Shown here: positions 53,354 through 61,914 of the stretch, in pieces
Layout of the letters: each line of letters starts with the position of its first letter
Numbering within the stretch: the stretch's first letter is position 1
DNA from: Pokkaliibacter plantistimulans
Lineage (GTDB): Bacteria > Pseudomonadota > Gammaproteobacteria > Pseudomonadales > Balneatricaceae
DNA length: 64,000 nucleotides
NCBI RefSeq assembly: GCF_046844695.1
Contig: NZ_CP177354.1
Span: 4,340,001 to 4,404,000, forward strand
Direction of reading: 5' to 3'
Program-made: the position numbers and the translations under genes
Notes under the pieces: model-generated
What the model was told of the DNA's origin: nothing
Databases searched by the model: none
What the model saw: the letters and a program-made list of their open reading frames with translations, nothing else

Positions 53354-53714
53354 ACGGCAGTTGAAAAACGTAATCGAGGCAGCCGAGACAAGGAAATACC
53401 CCGCGGGCACAAGAAACAGGCAAAAAAGCGGAGTTTAGCAGGCTGTTGAAAAACGTTATCGAGGCAGCCGAGACAAGGAAAAAACAGGCGAAAAAGCGGA
53501 GTTTAGTGAACTAAATGAGCATTTGACTCGCTCCGCTCACCCCTTCGGGGCCGTGCTAAAGCACGTTCAGCCTTTGGCTGTGAGCCTGCTTTTGACGCAG
53601 TATTCGGCAACGCAGATAGATTTTCAACGACCTGTCAGTGAACTAAATGAGCATTTTGAGCCTGCTTTTGACGCGGTATTCGGCAACGCAGATCGATTTT
53701 CAACGACCCGCTAA
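53351..53714 (+). mobile_element. Nested cluster of TA-flanked miniature elements (copies B/E split by copy C)
   Basis: The left half of one element (53351 to about 53438, beginning at the btuB stop codon) and its right half (about 53634-53714) flank a full second copy (about 53437-53633). The outer halves rejoin as GGAGTTTA|GTGAACTAAATG, matching the continuous sequence in the inner copy and in that at 63.4 kb. The inner copy carries an extra segment (53527-53580) that folds as a cloverleaf: outer stem GCTCA/TGAGC enclosing hairpins CCCC/GGGG, CGTGC/GCACG and CAGCC/GGCTG. No protein is encoded. The cluster separates btuB from btuFCD-tonB. Confidence 0.75.
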
Positions 53715-53721
53715 GCGCCTG

Positions 53722-54570
53722 ATGACATGCATACGCCCGATGGGTGTATGCATGCTGCTGCTATTCGCCCTGCCGTCCTTCGGCAGGGCTTCTCCTGCGC
53801 GCGTTGTATCCATGCATTTCTGTACCGACCAGCTGATCAGCAGTCTGGGCGCAAGCGCACAACTGATATCGGCCAGTTATCTGTCCGATGATGCCAGACT
53901 GGGAACGGCAACGTTTTCCAGCCCGTTCCATTTCAATCATGCCAATGCCGATGAAGTGGCCCTGCTGCACCCAAGCCTAGTGGTTACCGATGCCTACAGT
54001 GCCAGCAACACACTACAGCTACTCAACAAGCTGCACATCCGTACCCTGAGCCTGCCTGCCCTGCAAAATCTCGACACCATGATGCAGCGTATTACCGTTC
54101 TGGGGGATGCCCTGGGCCAGCATGACCGAGCCACCGCGGTGGTGGGCAATCTGCGCTCTGCGATAAGTGGGCTGCTGGCTGCCGGCAAACAACGCCGCAC
54201 GCTGGTGTTGCAGAACGGTGGCTGGATGGCGACCGATGACAGTCTGGCCATCGATCTGTTGCGCCATACCGATCTGGTAGACGTTCGCCCTGTCAGCCAG
54301 CGCAACTGGCAGCGTGCCACAGCGGAGCAGGTCATCACCTGGCAGCCGCAAATCATCATCGTGTTCAAAAGCAGCAACGCCGCGCCTGGGCTGGGTCAGG
54401 CCTGGCTGCAGCAGGACTGGCTGCAAAAGGGACCATGGCAGCTGATCACACTGACCGACGATGGCCTTGCCTGCGGCACACCGGAGGTCATTCGCACCCT
54501 CGAACAACTCAACCAGCAGCTGGCAATATTACCTACCGATTCATCTCGTTCTCTGGAGCACACTCCTTGA
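53722..54570 (+). CDS. btuF: Periplasmic B12-binding protein BtuF-like
   Basis: A substrate-binding protein of the helical-backbone metal/B12 class, 282 residues. A signal peptide (MTCIRPMGVCMLLLFALPSF) is followed by ARVVSMHFCTDQLISSLGAS, EVALLHPSLVVTDAYSASNT and the C-terminal WQPQIIIVFKSSN. The ATG at 53722 starts just after the miniature element; starts further upstream lie inside that element, and an alternative at 53740 is possible. It should deliver cobalamin to BtuCD; its N-domain is somewhat divergent from E. coli BtuF. Overlaps btuC by 4 bp. Confidence 0.83.
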   Translation: MTCIRPMGVCMLLLFALPSFGRASPARVVSMHFCTDQLISSLGASAQLISASYLSDDARLGTATFSSPFHFNHANADEVALLHPSLVVTDAYSASNTLQLLNKLHIRTLSLPALQNLDTMMQRITVLGDALGQHDRATAVVGNLRSAISGLLAAGKQRRTLVLQNGGWMATDDSLAIDLLRHTDLVDVRPVSQRNWQRATAEQVITWQPQIIIVFKSSNAAPGLGQAWLQQDWLQKGPWQLITLTDDGLACGTPEVIRTLEQLNQQLAILPTDSSRSLEHTP

Positions 54571-55568
54571 ACTCTGACGTACATGCCGCTTCGCGCAGCC
54601 TACTGCTGGGCATCAACGAACAGCGCTACCTGCTGCTGATCATTGTTGCCGTGCTGTTTTGTCTTTCACTGATACTGGCACCCGGCGGCAGCTTCAGCAT
54701 TCCGGATGGTTTTGATACCAGCCAGCTCATTCTGGAGGTGCGCCTGCCACGCACCCTGCTGACCTTCATCACCGGCGCCAGTCTCGGCCTGTCAGGGGCG
54801 GTACTGCAGGGTTACAGTCATAACCCTCTGGCGGAATCCGGCCTGCTGGGGATCAATAGCTGGGCGGCACTGGGCGCCGTGATCGCCTTTTATTTCGGCC
54901 CTCTTGCCGCACTGGCCTGGTGGGTACCGCTGGGCGGCATTATCGGCGCTGCAGTAGGTCTGGCCGCCCTCGGCTGGCTGGCCCGCCACAGCATGAGCAT
55001 GACCGGCTTTATTCTGGCGGGGGTTGCCCTGTCGGCACTGGCCTCAGCACTCACCACACTAGCACTGAACCTGGCTCCCAACCCCTTCGCTGCACTGGAA
55101 GTCATTTTCTGGCTGATGGGCTCAGCCAGTGATAAAGGGCTGCCTCAGGTCCTGCTGATCATACCGGCCGTGGCTCTGGGCTGCTGGCTGCTGCTGCGCA
55201 CAGGGCCCAGCCTGTATGGCTGGAGCCTGGGGCCGGATGTCGCCGCTACCATGGGTATCAGCCCCCAGCGCCTGCGGACACGCATCATGCTGGGCTGTGG
55301 ACTCTGCGTGGGTAGCACCATCGCCATGACCGGCAGTATCGCCTTTGTTGGTCTGGTCGTTCCGCACCTGCTGCGTCCACTGGTCAGACATCGTCCTGAC
55401 AAGCTGTTGCTACACTCACTGCTGGGGGGCGGTGCACTGCTGTTACTCGCCGACACCCTGATTCGCATCCTGCCCATGGGTAACGAACTCAAACTCGGCG
55501 TTGTCACTGCACTGATTGGTACGCCGGTGCTGTTTCATCTGCTTTATCGCCAGCGACAGGAGGAGTAA
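54567..55568 (+). CDS. btuC: Cobalamin/iron-siderophore ABC permease BtuC
   Basis: A FecCD-family permease of 333 residues and about ten helices. It starts at TTG overlapping the btuF stop (TTGA), with TGGAG upstream. Family blocks are LEVRLPRTLLTFITGASLGL SGAVLQGYSHNPLAESGLLG INSWAALGAV, GPDVAATMGISPQRLRTRIM and GSIAFVGLVVPHLLRPLVRH. Position between btuF and btuD downstream of btuB points to B12 rather than siderophore. Confidence 0.92.
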   Translation: MNSDVHAASRSLLLGINEQRYLLLIIVAVLFCLSLILAPGGSFSIPDGFDTSQLILEVRLPRTLLTFITGASLGLSGAVLQGYSHNPLAESGLLGINSWAALGAVIAFYFGPLAALAWWVPLGGIIGAAVGLAALGWLARHSMSMTGFILAGVALSALASALTTLALNLAPNPFAALEVIFWLMGSASDKGLPQVLLIIPAVALGCWLLLRTGPSLYGWSLGPDVAATMGISPQRLRTRIMLGCGLCVGSTIAMTGSIAFVGLVVPHLLRPLVRHRPDKLLLHSLLGGGALLLLADTLIRILPMGNELKLGVVTALIGTPVLFHLLYRQRQEE

Positions 55569-55571
55569 CAC

Positions 55572-56363
55572 ATGCAAAGTGGTATGCAACTGTGCACCGC
55601 CGGGCTGGAGGTCAGTCATCAGCGTAAAGCTCTGCTGGGCCCGGCAGACGTGACGGTAAGGCAGGGTGAACTTGTCGCACTCATCGGCCCGAACGGGGCA
55701 GGAAAATCGACGCTGCTGAAATCGCTGGCCGGGCTGGTCAGCGACTACCGAGGCCAGATCTATCTCAACGATGACAGCTATCGCAACCTGGCACCTCAAC
55801 AGCTGGCTCGTCATATTGCCTATGTGCCACAGCAACACCAGTGCGCCTGGCCGCTCACCGTCAGGGAGGTGGTCGCACTGGGGCGACTGGCACAGGGCAA
55901 TACTGTTGATCAGCATCACCCGCTGGTCGACATGGCACTAAGCCGGTGTGATTGCCTCGTCCTGCAGAACAGAACCGTCAACACCCTGTCGGGCGGAGAA
56001 CTGGCGCGAGTCATGCTTGCCCGGGCGCTGGCCTGCGATACCCCAATGCTGCTGGCTGACGAACCGCTGGCGGGTCTGGACCCACACCATCAGCTGTCGA
56101 TCATGGCGGTGCTGCGCCGTCTGGCCCACCTGATTACCGAGGGCAGTATCATTCCCAAAGGGGTGCTGGTAGTACTGCATGATCTGGAACTGGCTGCGCG
56201 CTTTGCAGACCGGGTCATTCTGATGCACAACGGCAAAGTGCGTGCTGATGGCCTGGCCTCTGAAGTACTGGTGCCAGCTCATATCAATCCGGTCTACGGG
56301 GTCGACTTCCGAGTCGACTGGCAAGTCAGACCACCGCAGATTCAGGCTCTGAGCCCGTTCTAG
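55572..56363 (+). CDS. btuD: Cobalamin ABC transporter ATPase BtuD
   Basis: The 263-residue ATPase energises BtuC. Walker A is IGPNGAGKSTLLKSLAGLV, the signature is LSGGELARVMLARALA, Walker B is MLLADEPLAGLDPHHQL and the switch His lies in VLVVLHDLELAARFADRV. A GGAGGAG site overlaps the btuC stop. It is the third gene of the btuFCD unit and precedes tonB by 9 bp. Confidence 0.92.
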   Translation: MQSGMQLCTAGLEVSHQRKALLGPADVTVRQGELVALIGPNGAGKSTLLKSLAGLVSDYRGQIYLNDDSYRNLAPQQLARHIAYVPQQHQCAWPLTVREVVALGRLAQGNTVDQHHPLVDMALSRCDCLVLQNRTVNTLSGGELARVMLARALACDTPMLLADEPLAGLDPHHQLSIMAVLRRLAHLITEGSIIPKGVLVVLHDLELAARFADRVILMHNGKVRADGLASEVLVPAHINPVYGVDFRVDWQVRPPQIQALSPF

Positions 56364-56372
56364 GCCCTATAT

Positions 56373-57389
56373 ATGGCAGCCACGCACTCTGTTCACTCAC
56401 AGCGCAGCCGCTCAGTGTTCTCCAGCTCACTATGGTTATGGCTGCTGGTATCACTGGCGGCTCATGGTGTGGCCCTGATTGCCCTCAGCCAGACCACCTG
56501 GCTGCTCAGTATGGGGGAGCCGGGTAGTGGGACAACCAGTGGCTCAGCCATCGCCGTCGAGCTGAGCTATGCAGCCAGCCAGCAACCGGCAGACTCGCCC
56601 TCTTTGCCAAAACCGTTATCGGAACAGGCTGAGCAAAGGAATCTGCCTTCACCCTCAGCACCTGAGCCTGTAGCTGTTCCGCCTGCAGCAACCGCTGTCA
56701 CCATTAAAGAGGTGGAGCACGACCTGACGCCCTCCACGACACCGCCCTTGCCATCATCAGCAACGACTGACAACGAGAGCCGGAAGCTGCCCAACGTGCC
56801 CGTAGTCGCGACCATGGCAGAGGCCAGCGAACCGGCCCCCAAACCGCTCAAATCCAAGCCGCTACCCGAAAAAAAGAGCCCCGTCAGCGTTACCAAACCC
56901 GCCTCCCACACCAAGCCACCTGCGGCACCCAAGCTTCCAGCAGCGGAGAAAAAGCACGCTACAACATCAATGCAGACTCAGCCGACCAACCAGCCGCTGC
57001 AACCTGCCAAACCCGATAGCCCGCCACAGACGGACAAGAGTAAGCTAACGACTCAAAAAGACAGCAGCGCGGGCACTTCACCTCTTGCACAGTCAGCTGA
57101 AGCAACAAACAAGGGGAATCCATCGTCAGCAAGTGAAAGGTACACACTGGGCAGTGCAGACAACCCTTCACCCCACTACCCCAGTCGCGCACGGCAGAAC
57201 AACTGGCAAGGGCGCGTGACCTTGCGTGTGACGCTGGCACCCGATGGCCGTGTCGAACAGGTGGATGTTGCCGAGTCCAGCGGTTATGGCGTGCTGGATC
57301 GTGCTGCGCTGGCGACCGTACAGCAATGGCGGTTCCGGGCTGGCAGCGCTGAAACCGTGCTGGTCCCCATCCGCTTCAGGCTGCAGTAA
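56373..57389 (+). CDS. tonB: TonB energy-transducing protein
   Basis: A 338-residue TonB-type protein. A cytoplasmic N-terminus and one membrane helix (LWLWLLVSLAAHGVALIALS, with the helix His) are followed by a long Pro/Lys/Ser/Thr-rich periplasmic spacer (about 75-250) and the C-terminal TonB domain: NPSPHYPSRARQNNWQGRVT LRVTLAPDGRVEQVDVAESS GYGVLDRAALATVQQWRFR. It sits 9 bp after btuD, so it is probably dedicated to BtuB. No exbB/exbD is in the window, so it must use partners coded elsewhere. Confidence 0.92.
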   Translation: MAATHSVHSQRSRSVFSSSLWLWLLVSLAAHGVALIALSQTTWLLSMGEPGSGTTSGSAIAVELSYAASQQPADSPSLPKPLSEQAEQRNLPSPSAPEPVAVPPAATAVTIKEVEHDLTPSTTPPLPSSATTDNESRKLPNVPVVATMAEASEPAPKPLKSKPLPEKKSPVSVTKPASHTKPPAAPKLPAAEKKHATTSMQTQPTNQPLQPAKPDSPPQTDKSKLTTQKDSSAGTSPLAQSAEATNKGNPSSASERYTLGSADNPSPHYPSRARQNNWQGRVTLRVTLAPDGRVEQVDVAESSGYGVLDRAALATVQQWRFRAGSAETVLVPIRFRLQ

Positions 57390-57428
57390 GCAGCTGAGCT
57401 TCTGCGTCTGCAGGCCGTCGCCGACCGT

Positions 57429-58235
57429 TTACCACTTTTCCAGCTGCTGGCAGTACTGCAACTCAGCCGGACTTAGGCGGTAGTGGCCGTACTGGCCTTG
57501 CTGATAGCGCTCGGCACTGATCAGGGTTTGCAGCCGTAACAACGACGAAAACAATGCCCGGCGCGCGGCCAGATGCTGAAGTACTCGCGGCACCAGACCA
57601 ATGTCGGTGTAGCGGCTTTGATGACGGATACGGGTCATTACCGTGCCGGGTATCGGCTCCGCCTGCCAGCACGCCTGACCATCAGGAATACGCAGATAAT
57701 CCGCCGAGGCAGGAAGACGATTGGCACTCGTCTGCACCTGCAGCCATAGCCTGCCATCAGGATCGGTACCCGCCAGCGACTGCACCAGCAGATCGCGATT
57801 GCTGATCGGCCAGGGCGGATTGAAATAGCTGTGCACCAGCTGGCTCAGCGCCTGCGGCTGTGAGACAGGGGCGACAAGAGGCTGGTAGCTGACACGCTCA
57901 CCATAGGCCACCCATCTGGCAAAGCTGTCAGCATCCTCCAGTACAGCCAGCAGAGCCTGCGGCTGAGCCTCAACCTGAACCTCGCCACGCAGTTCCATGG
58001 AGAGGCCATCGTCAGCACCGCGATACCAGACGGCAACCCCTCGGTCACGCTTGTACAACTGCCAGTCGTCTGCCTGCGCCGACACAGAGCACAGCAAAAG
58101 CAGCAAGACCGCTGAACAACCGGAAAATACCCGGGCTCCCAATCCACACACTTGTTCAACTCCGGCGATAAGGTCAACAGGCAATGGTGCAGAAACGACA
58201 AACCCTGCACTGGGCAGGGTTTGAGCGTGTTCCAT
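57429..58235 (-). CDS. START-domain protein, exported
   Basis: A 268-residue protein of the START (lipid-transfer-like) superfamily. An internal hydrophobic signal (AVLLLLLCSVSAQA, about 41-54) is preceded by an unusually long 40-residue N-terminus, so the true start may be further in. The domain reads DDWQLYKRDRGVAVWYRGAD, LEDADSFARWVAYGERVSYQ, YFNPPWPISNRDLLVQS and PGTVMTRIRHQSRYTDIGLV PRVLQ. Related bacterial proteins are of unknown role. It starts 8 bp after cysH and may be cotranscribed with it. Confidence 0.75.
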   Translation of the reverse strand: MEHAQTLPSAGFVVSAPLPVDLIAGVEQVCGLGARVFSGCSAVLLLLLCSVSAQADDWQLYKRDRGVAVWYRGADDGLSMELRGEVQVEAQPQALLAVLEDADSFARWVAYGERVSYQPLVAPVSQPQALSQLVHSYFNPPWPISNRDLLVQSLAGTDPDGRLWLQVQTSANRLPASADYLRIPDGQACWQAEPIPGTVMTRIRHQSRYTDIGLVPRVLQHLAARRALFSSLLRLQTLISAERYQQGQYGHYRLSPAELQYCQQLEKW

Positions 58236-58243
58236 ACGGCGGT

Positions 58244-59023
58244 TTAATCAGGGCGTTTCAGCGAAGAAAACGCAGCACTGGCTGCCGCACTGGAAGGTTT
58301 CAATGGCGTTGAGGAGCCGGGATGCAGGCCACACTCACGCAGATCAGCATGCTCCCACCACCAGCGTCCAGACCGCACATCCTCACCGAGGGTGACGGAA
58401 CGGGTACAGGGCGCACAACCGATACTGGGATAGAACTTGTCGTGCAGACTGTTATAGGGCACGGCAAAGTGGCGAATATAGGCCCAGACCTCTTTTTCCG
58501 TCCAGTCAGCCAGCGGATTGAGCTTATCCATGTTGTTGCCCAGATCGCGCTCAGTGAACGCCACGTTATCGCGGGTCACGGACTGCTCGCGGCGAATGCC
58601 GGTTACCCAGGCATCATAGCCTGCCAATGCGCGTTTCAGTGGCAACACTTTACGTACGTGACAGCAAGCCTTGCGCAGTTCAATGCTTTCATAGAAGGCA
58701 TTCACGCCATGCTCACTGACATAGGCTTCCACATCCTCAGGACGGGGAAAGAACACCTGAATCCGGCAACTGAGCTGTTGCTGAATGTCCGCCAACAGGG
58801 TCAGCGTCTCTTCAGGCAGACGACCCGTATCGAGACAGAACATATTGATCGCCGGTGCATGCCTGGCAATCAGGTGGGTGATGACAACATCTTCCGCTCC
58901 CAGACTGTTGGCAAAGGTCACCCTGGCATATTTGCCTTCGGCTTCCTGAAGCAGACGGATACTGTGCTCGATTTTGGCCTGCAGCACATCAGACAGTGCC
59001 GCTCTGGCTTGGTTATCGCTCAT
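58244..59023 (-). CDS. cysH: CysH, adenylylsulfate (APS)-type reductase with Fe-S cysteines
   Basis: Reduces APS or PAPS to sulfite with thioredoxin. The 259-residue protein has FANSLGAEDVVITHLIARHA (nucleotide binding), LDTGRLPEETLTLL, and the cysteine pairs ACCHVRK and IGCAPCTR, which hold a 4Fe-4S cluster in APS reductases and are absent from the E. coli PAPS reductase; the catalytic Cys is in LRECGLH near the end. APS as substrate is therefore likely. It lies downstream of the DUF934 gene in the leftward sulfite-reduction group. Confidence 0.93.
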   Translation of the reverse strand: MSDNQARAALSDVLQAKIEHSIRLLQEAEGKYARVTFANSLGAEDVVITHLIARHAPAINMFCLDTGRLPEETLTLLADIQQQLSCRIQVFFPRPEDVEAYVSEHGVNAFYESIELRKACCHVRKVLPLKRALAGYDAWVTGIRREQSVTRDNVAFTERDLGNNMDKLNPLADWTEKEVWAYIRHFAVPYNSLHDKFYPSIGCAPCTRSVTLGEDVRSGRWWWEHADLRECGLHPGSSTPLKPSSAAASAAFSSLKRPD

Positions 59024-59121
59024 CTCAGTGTCTCACGGTAATCGGTTCAGTTGGCTCGCCACGGAGCCGGATCGGGCCGGACTGCCCGCACACTGGTGGC
59101 GCAGGCAGTCCTTTGAGCGGG

Positions 59122-59625
59122 TTACTGTGCCCAGCGGCGGAACAGTGGACGGGGATCGTAGGCGCCCCCTTGGTAGTCCACACCGATCTCGCTCAATGCT
59201 TCGAGGTATTCTGCCTTGAAGCGATCTTCCGCAATCAGGAAGGCATCAAAACCGCAACGCGCCATGTACTGCAGACGATCACGGGTCACGTCGCCCACTG
59301 CGCGGATTTCGCCCTGATAGCCAAAACGCTCGCGCAGGATGCGGGCGTGGGTAAAACCACGTCCATCCGTAAAGACCGGGAAGTGCACAGCCACCAGCGG
59401 CAATGTACCCACCAGTTCCTTGATTGTCAGAGTATCGTCGGCAGGCTCGACCAGCGGAGCAACACCACCAGCATGGCTGCTGATCTCACCATTGGCATCG
59501 GCCAGCATACGCTTCAGAGGAACGATCACGTCACCGGCAGGCAGCGCAGCCTCGGCATCCAGACACAGGGTCCAGGTGTCTTCAACCTGCTCAATCTGAG
59601 ACTGTCTGTTAATGATGAGGGGCAT
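59122..59625 (-). CDS. DUF934 family protein, sulfite reductase partner
   Basis: A 167-residue protein of the DUF934 family, regularly encoded next to cysI in Pseudomonas and relatives. Features are GDVIVPLKRMLADANGEISS, LPLVAVHFPVFTDGRGFTHA RILRERFGYQGEIRAVGDVT RDRLQYMARCGFDAF, the segment that defines the family. The start at 59625 overlaps the cysI end by 17 bp. Biochemical role unclear; it may help assembly or electron transfer of the CysI enzyme. Confidence 0.9.
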   Translation of the reverse strand: MPLIINRQSQIEQVEDTWTLCLDAEAALPAGDVIVPLKRMLADANGEISSHAGGVAPLVEPADDTLTIKELVGTLPLVAVHFPVFTDGRGFTHARILRERFGYQGEIRAVGDVTRDRLQYMARCGFDAFLIAEDRFKAEYLEALSEIGVDYQGGAYDPRPLFRRWAQ

Positions 59626-61270
59626 ATACACGCTCCTTGAAGGGGTCAACACCTACACGACGAACGGTATCCAGGAAGGACTCATCCTCCCCTTCACGCT
59701 GTTCCACATATACTTCCAGCAGACGGGCCACTGTTTCAGGCACTTCATCCTGATGTACAGCCTTGCCGATCACCTTGCCCAGACTGGCATCTTCCGCCGC
59801 TGAACCACCGATGGTGATCTGATACCACTGCTCGCCTTTCTTATCGACGCCGAGGATACCGATGTTACCTACGTGGTGGTGACCACAGGCATTCATGCAG
59901 CCAGACATATTCAGGCTGATTTCGCCCAGATCGTGGACAAAATCCAGCAGCTCAACACGCTTGTTGATAGCTTCAGCGACAGGAATAGTCTGAGCGTTGG
60001 CCAGAGAACAGAAGTCGAAGCCGGGGCAGCAAATCATGTCGGTGACGGTTCCCACGTTGGGGCGCGCCACATCCAGCTCAATGGCTTTCTGCCACAGGGC
60101 CAAAAGGTCTTTTTCAGCGACGTCAGCCAGCACCAGATTCTGGTCGTGGGTGACGCGCAGCTCACCAAAACTGTACTCATCGGCCAGATCAGCAATGGCG
60201 TCCATCTGTGCATCGGTTGCATCGCCGGGAGCACGCAGCAGCGGCTTCAGAGACAGCACGACGATGCGATAGCCCTCAACACGGTGCTCGCGGGTATTGC
60301 GCTCAAACCAGACGCGGAAATCGCTATTGCCGGACAACAGCGCCTGCAGACCTGCATCAGCGGCAGCGGCGGAATTGTAAGCAGGCTCGGTAAAGTAGGC
60401 TTTCAGGCGAACCACTTCCTGCTCATCAAGCGTCATGGGGCCGTCTTTGACATGCGCCCACTCGGCATCAACAGCATCACGGAATGCATCAATACCCATG
60501 GCGTTAACCAGAATCTTGATACGCGCCTTGTACTTGTTGTCACGACGACCGTGCAGGTTGTACACGCGCAGGATGGACTCGAGGTAGGACAGCAGGTGTT
60601 TCTTTTCCAGCCAGGGGCAAATCACCTGACCGATGAACGGCGTGCGACCCAGACCACCTCCTACATAGACACGGAAACCCACTTCACCCGCTTCGTTTGG
60701 CGTCAGATGGATGCCGATATCGTGCACCTGAGTGGCAGCACGGTCGCGTTCGCTTGCGGTCACCGCGATCTTGAACTTGCGTGGCAGATAGGCGAACTCA
60801 GGGTGCAGCGTTGACCACTGACGGATCAGCTCACACCAGGGACGAGGATCTTCCACTTCGCCAGCAATCACACCGGCGTACTGATCACTGGTGGTGTTAC
60901 GGATACAGTTACCACTGGTCTGAATGGCGTGCATCTGCACTTCAGCCAGCTCCGCCAGAATGTCAGGTACAGATTCCAGAGTCGGCCAGTTGAACTGGAT
61001 GTTCTGACGGGTAGTGAAATGGCCATAGCCTTTGTCGTAAGTACGGGCAATATGAGCCAGTTTGCGCAGCTGGTCAGAAGACAGCAGACCATAAGGAATG
61101 GCCACGCGCAGCATGGGAGCGAAGCGCTGGATATAGAGCCCGTTCATCAGGCGCAGGACACGGAATTCGTCCTCGGGCAATTCACCTGCCAGATAACGGC
61201 GGGTCTGGTCACGGAACTGCGCGACCCGATCATCCACCAGACGCTGGTCATATTCGTTATAAACGTACAT
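59609..61270 (-). CDS. cysI: Sulfite reductase hemoprotein CysI
   Basis: Reduces sulfite to sulfide in six electron steps using siroheme and a 4Fe-4S cluster. The 553-residue protein has RFAPMLRVAIPYGLLSSDQL, GYGHFTTRQNIQFNWPTLES, IQTSGNCIRNTTSDQYAGV (siroheme-binding) and the cluster ligands in CCPGFDFCSLANAQ and NMSGCMNACGHHHVGNIG. It is the Pseudomonas-like single-gene form; no cysJ flavoprotein is present, so electrons must come from ferredoxin or flavodoxin. A flavodoxin gene is divergently placed 645 bp away. Confidence 0.95.
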   Translation of the reverse strand: MYVYNEYDQRLVDDRVAQFRDQTRRYLAGELPEDEFRVLRLMNGLYIQRFAPMLRVAIPYGLLSSDQLRKLAHIARTYDKGYGHFTTRQNIQFNWPTLESVPDILAELAEVQMHAIQTSGNCIRNTTSDQYAGVIAGEVEDPRPWCELIRQWSTLHPEFAYLPRKFKIAVTASERDRAATQVHDIGIHLTPNEAGEVGFRVYVGGGLGRTPFIGQVICPWLEKKHLLSYLESILRVYNLHGRRDNKYKARIKILVNAMGIDAFRDAVDAEWAHVKDGPMTLDEQEVVRLKAYFTEPAYNSAAAADAGLQALLSGNSDFRVWFERNTREHRVEGYRIVVLSLKPLLRAPGDATDAQMDAIADLADEYSFGELRVTHDQNLVLADVAEKDLLALWQKAIELDVARPNVGTVTDMICCPGFDFCSLANAQTIPVAEAINKRVELLDFVHDLGEISLNMSGCMNACGHHHVGNIGILGVDKKGEQWYQITIGGSAAEDASLGKVIGKAVHQDEVPETVARLLEVYVEQREGEDESFLDTVRRVGVDPFKERVYAPHH

Positions 61271-61914
61271 GGGGCTTTTTCACACACTCAGATTCACGGT
61301 TTGTTTCCACATGGACACCGACTTCACGGAAGTACTGTGTCAGCATGCAGCCCTGCTTTATTAGTAAGTTTTCTGCGCAGCGGACATCTGTCCAGTGCGC
61401 CATCAGAGCAATTGGGGAGCCAGGCATAGCCTGTTAACTATGTGTGGGTCTCAATGTGCAGGCATACAACCACATCGCTACCCAACCATCACCGACCGCT
61501 TCCCGCCCTGCCGAATTCAGCCTGACGACCAGCGATGGCTCGACCCATTTTTACTATTGGCTGAGCATGGTAGAGGAGGAGGTTATATAACTCAAAAGAA
61601 TAATTTCTTATTTATATAGCTTCTTTGATTATGAAATTAAGGCGGTGTCGTGCTCTGCCCGCTGCACGCCATTCATATATCTTTCGGAAATGACAACATG
61701 CCAATTTATTCTTTTTTGTTTTAAATCTATGCCTCTATGATGGCTCTGTTAAAATTCGCCGACACTGTTTTAGGACCCGTCCCCTCTCCAACCCAATCAC
61801 TAAGTGATTGAACTGCGATGGAGACACTCAAACCAAGCAAATAAGGACAGGGCTGACCAGTGCAAACCGTGATTGCCTGCTAACTGGTTAAACGAAGTTA
61901 AAAGGAAAGTGTTC
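61271..61914. promoter_or_regulatory. Divergent control region between cysI and flavodoxin
   Basis: A 644-bp region without a gene, which must carry promoters in both directions. The middle part (about 61575-61650) is A+T-rich (TTCTTATTTATATAGCTTC). A perfect inverted repeat CAATCACT-A-AGTGATTG lies at 61794-61810, 105 bp before the flavodoxin start. Control by CysB would fit the neighbouring genes, but a CysB site could not be assigned by eye. Confidence 0.45.
61794..61810. promoter_or_regulatory. 17-bp perfect inverted repeat upstream of flavodoxin
   Basis: CAATCACT, a single A, then AGTGATTG. Two 8-bp arms around one base form a symmetric site suitable for a dimeric regulator, or a small hairpin in the leader. 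It is 104-121 bp before the flavodoxin ATG. No second copy was noticed in the window. Confidence 0.45.

Noticed and set aside
59873..60814. 313-codon rightward frame opposite cysI
   Set aside because: Antisense of a well-conserved gene, no ribosome-binding site or domain.
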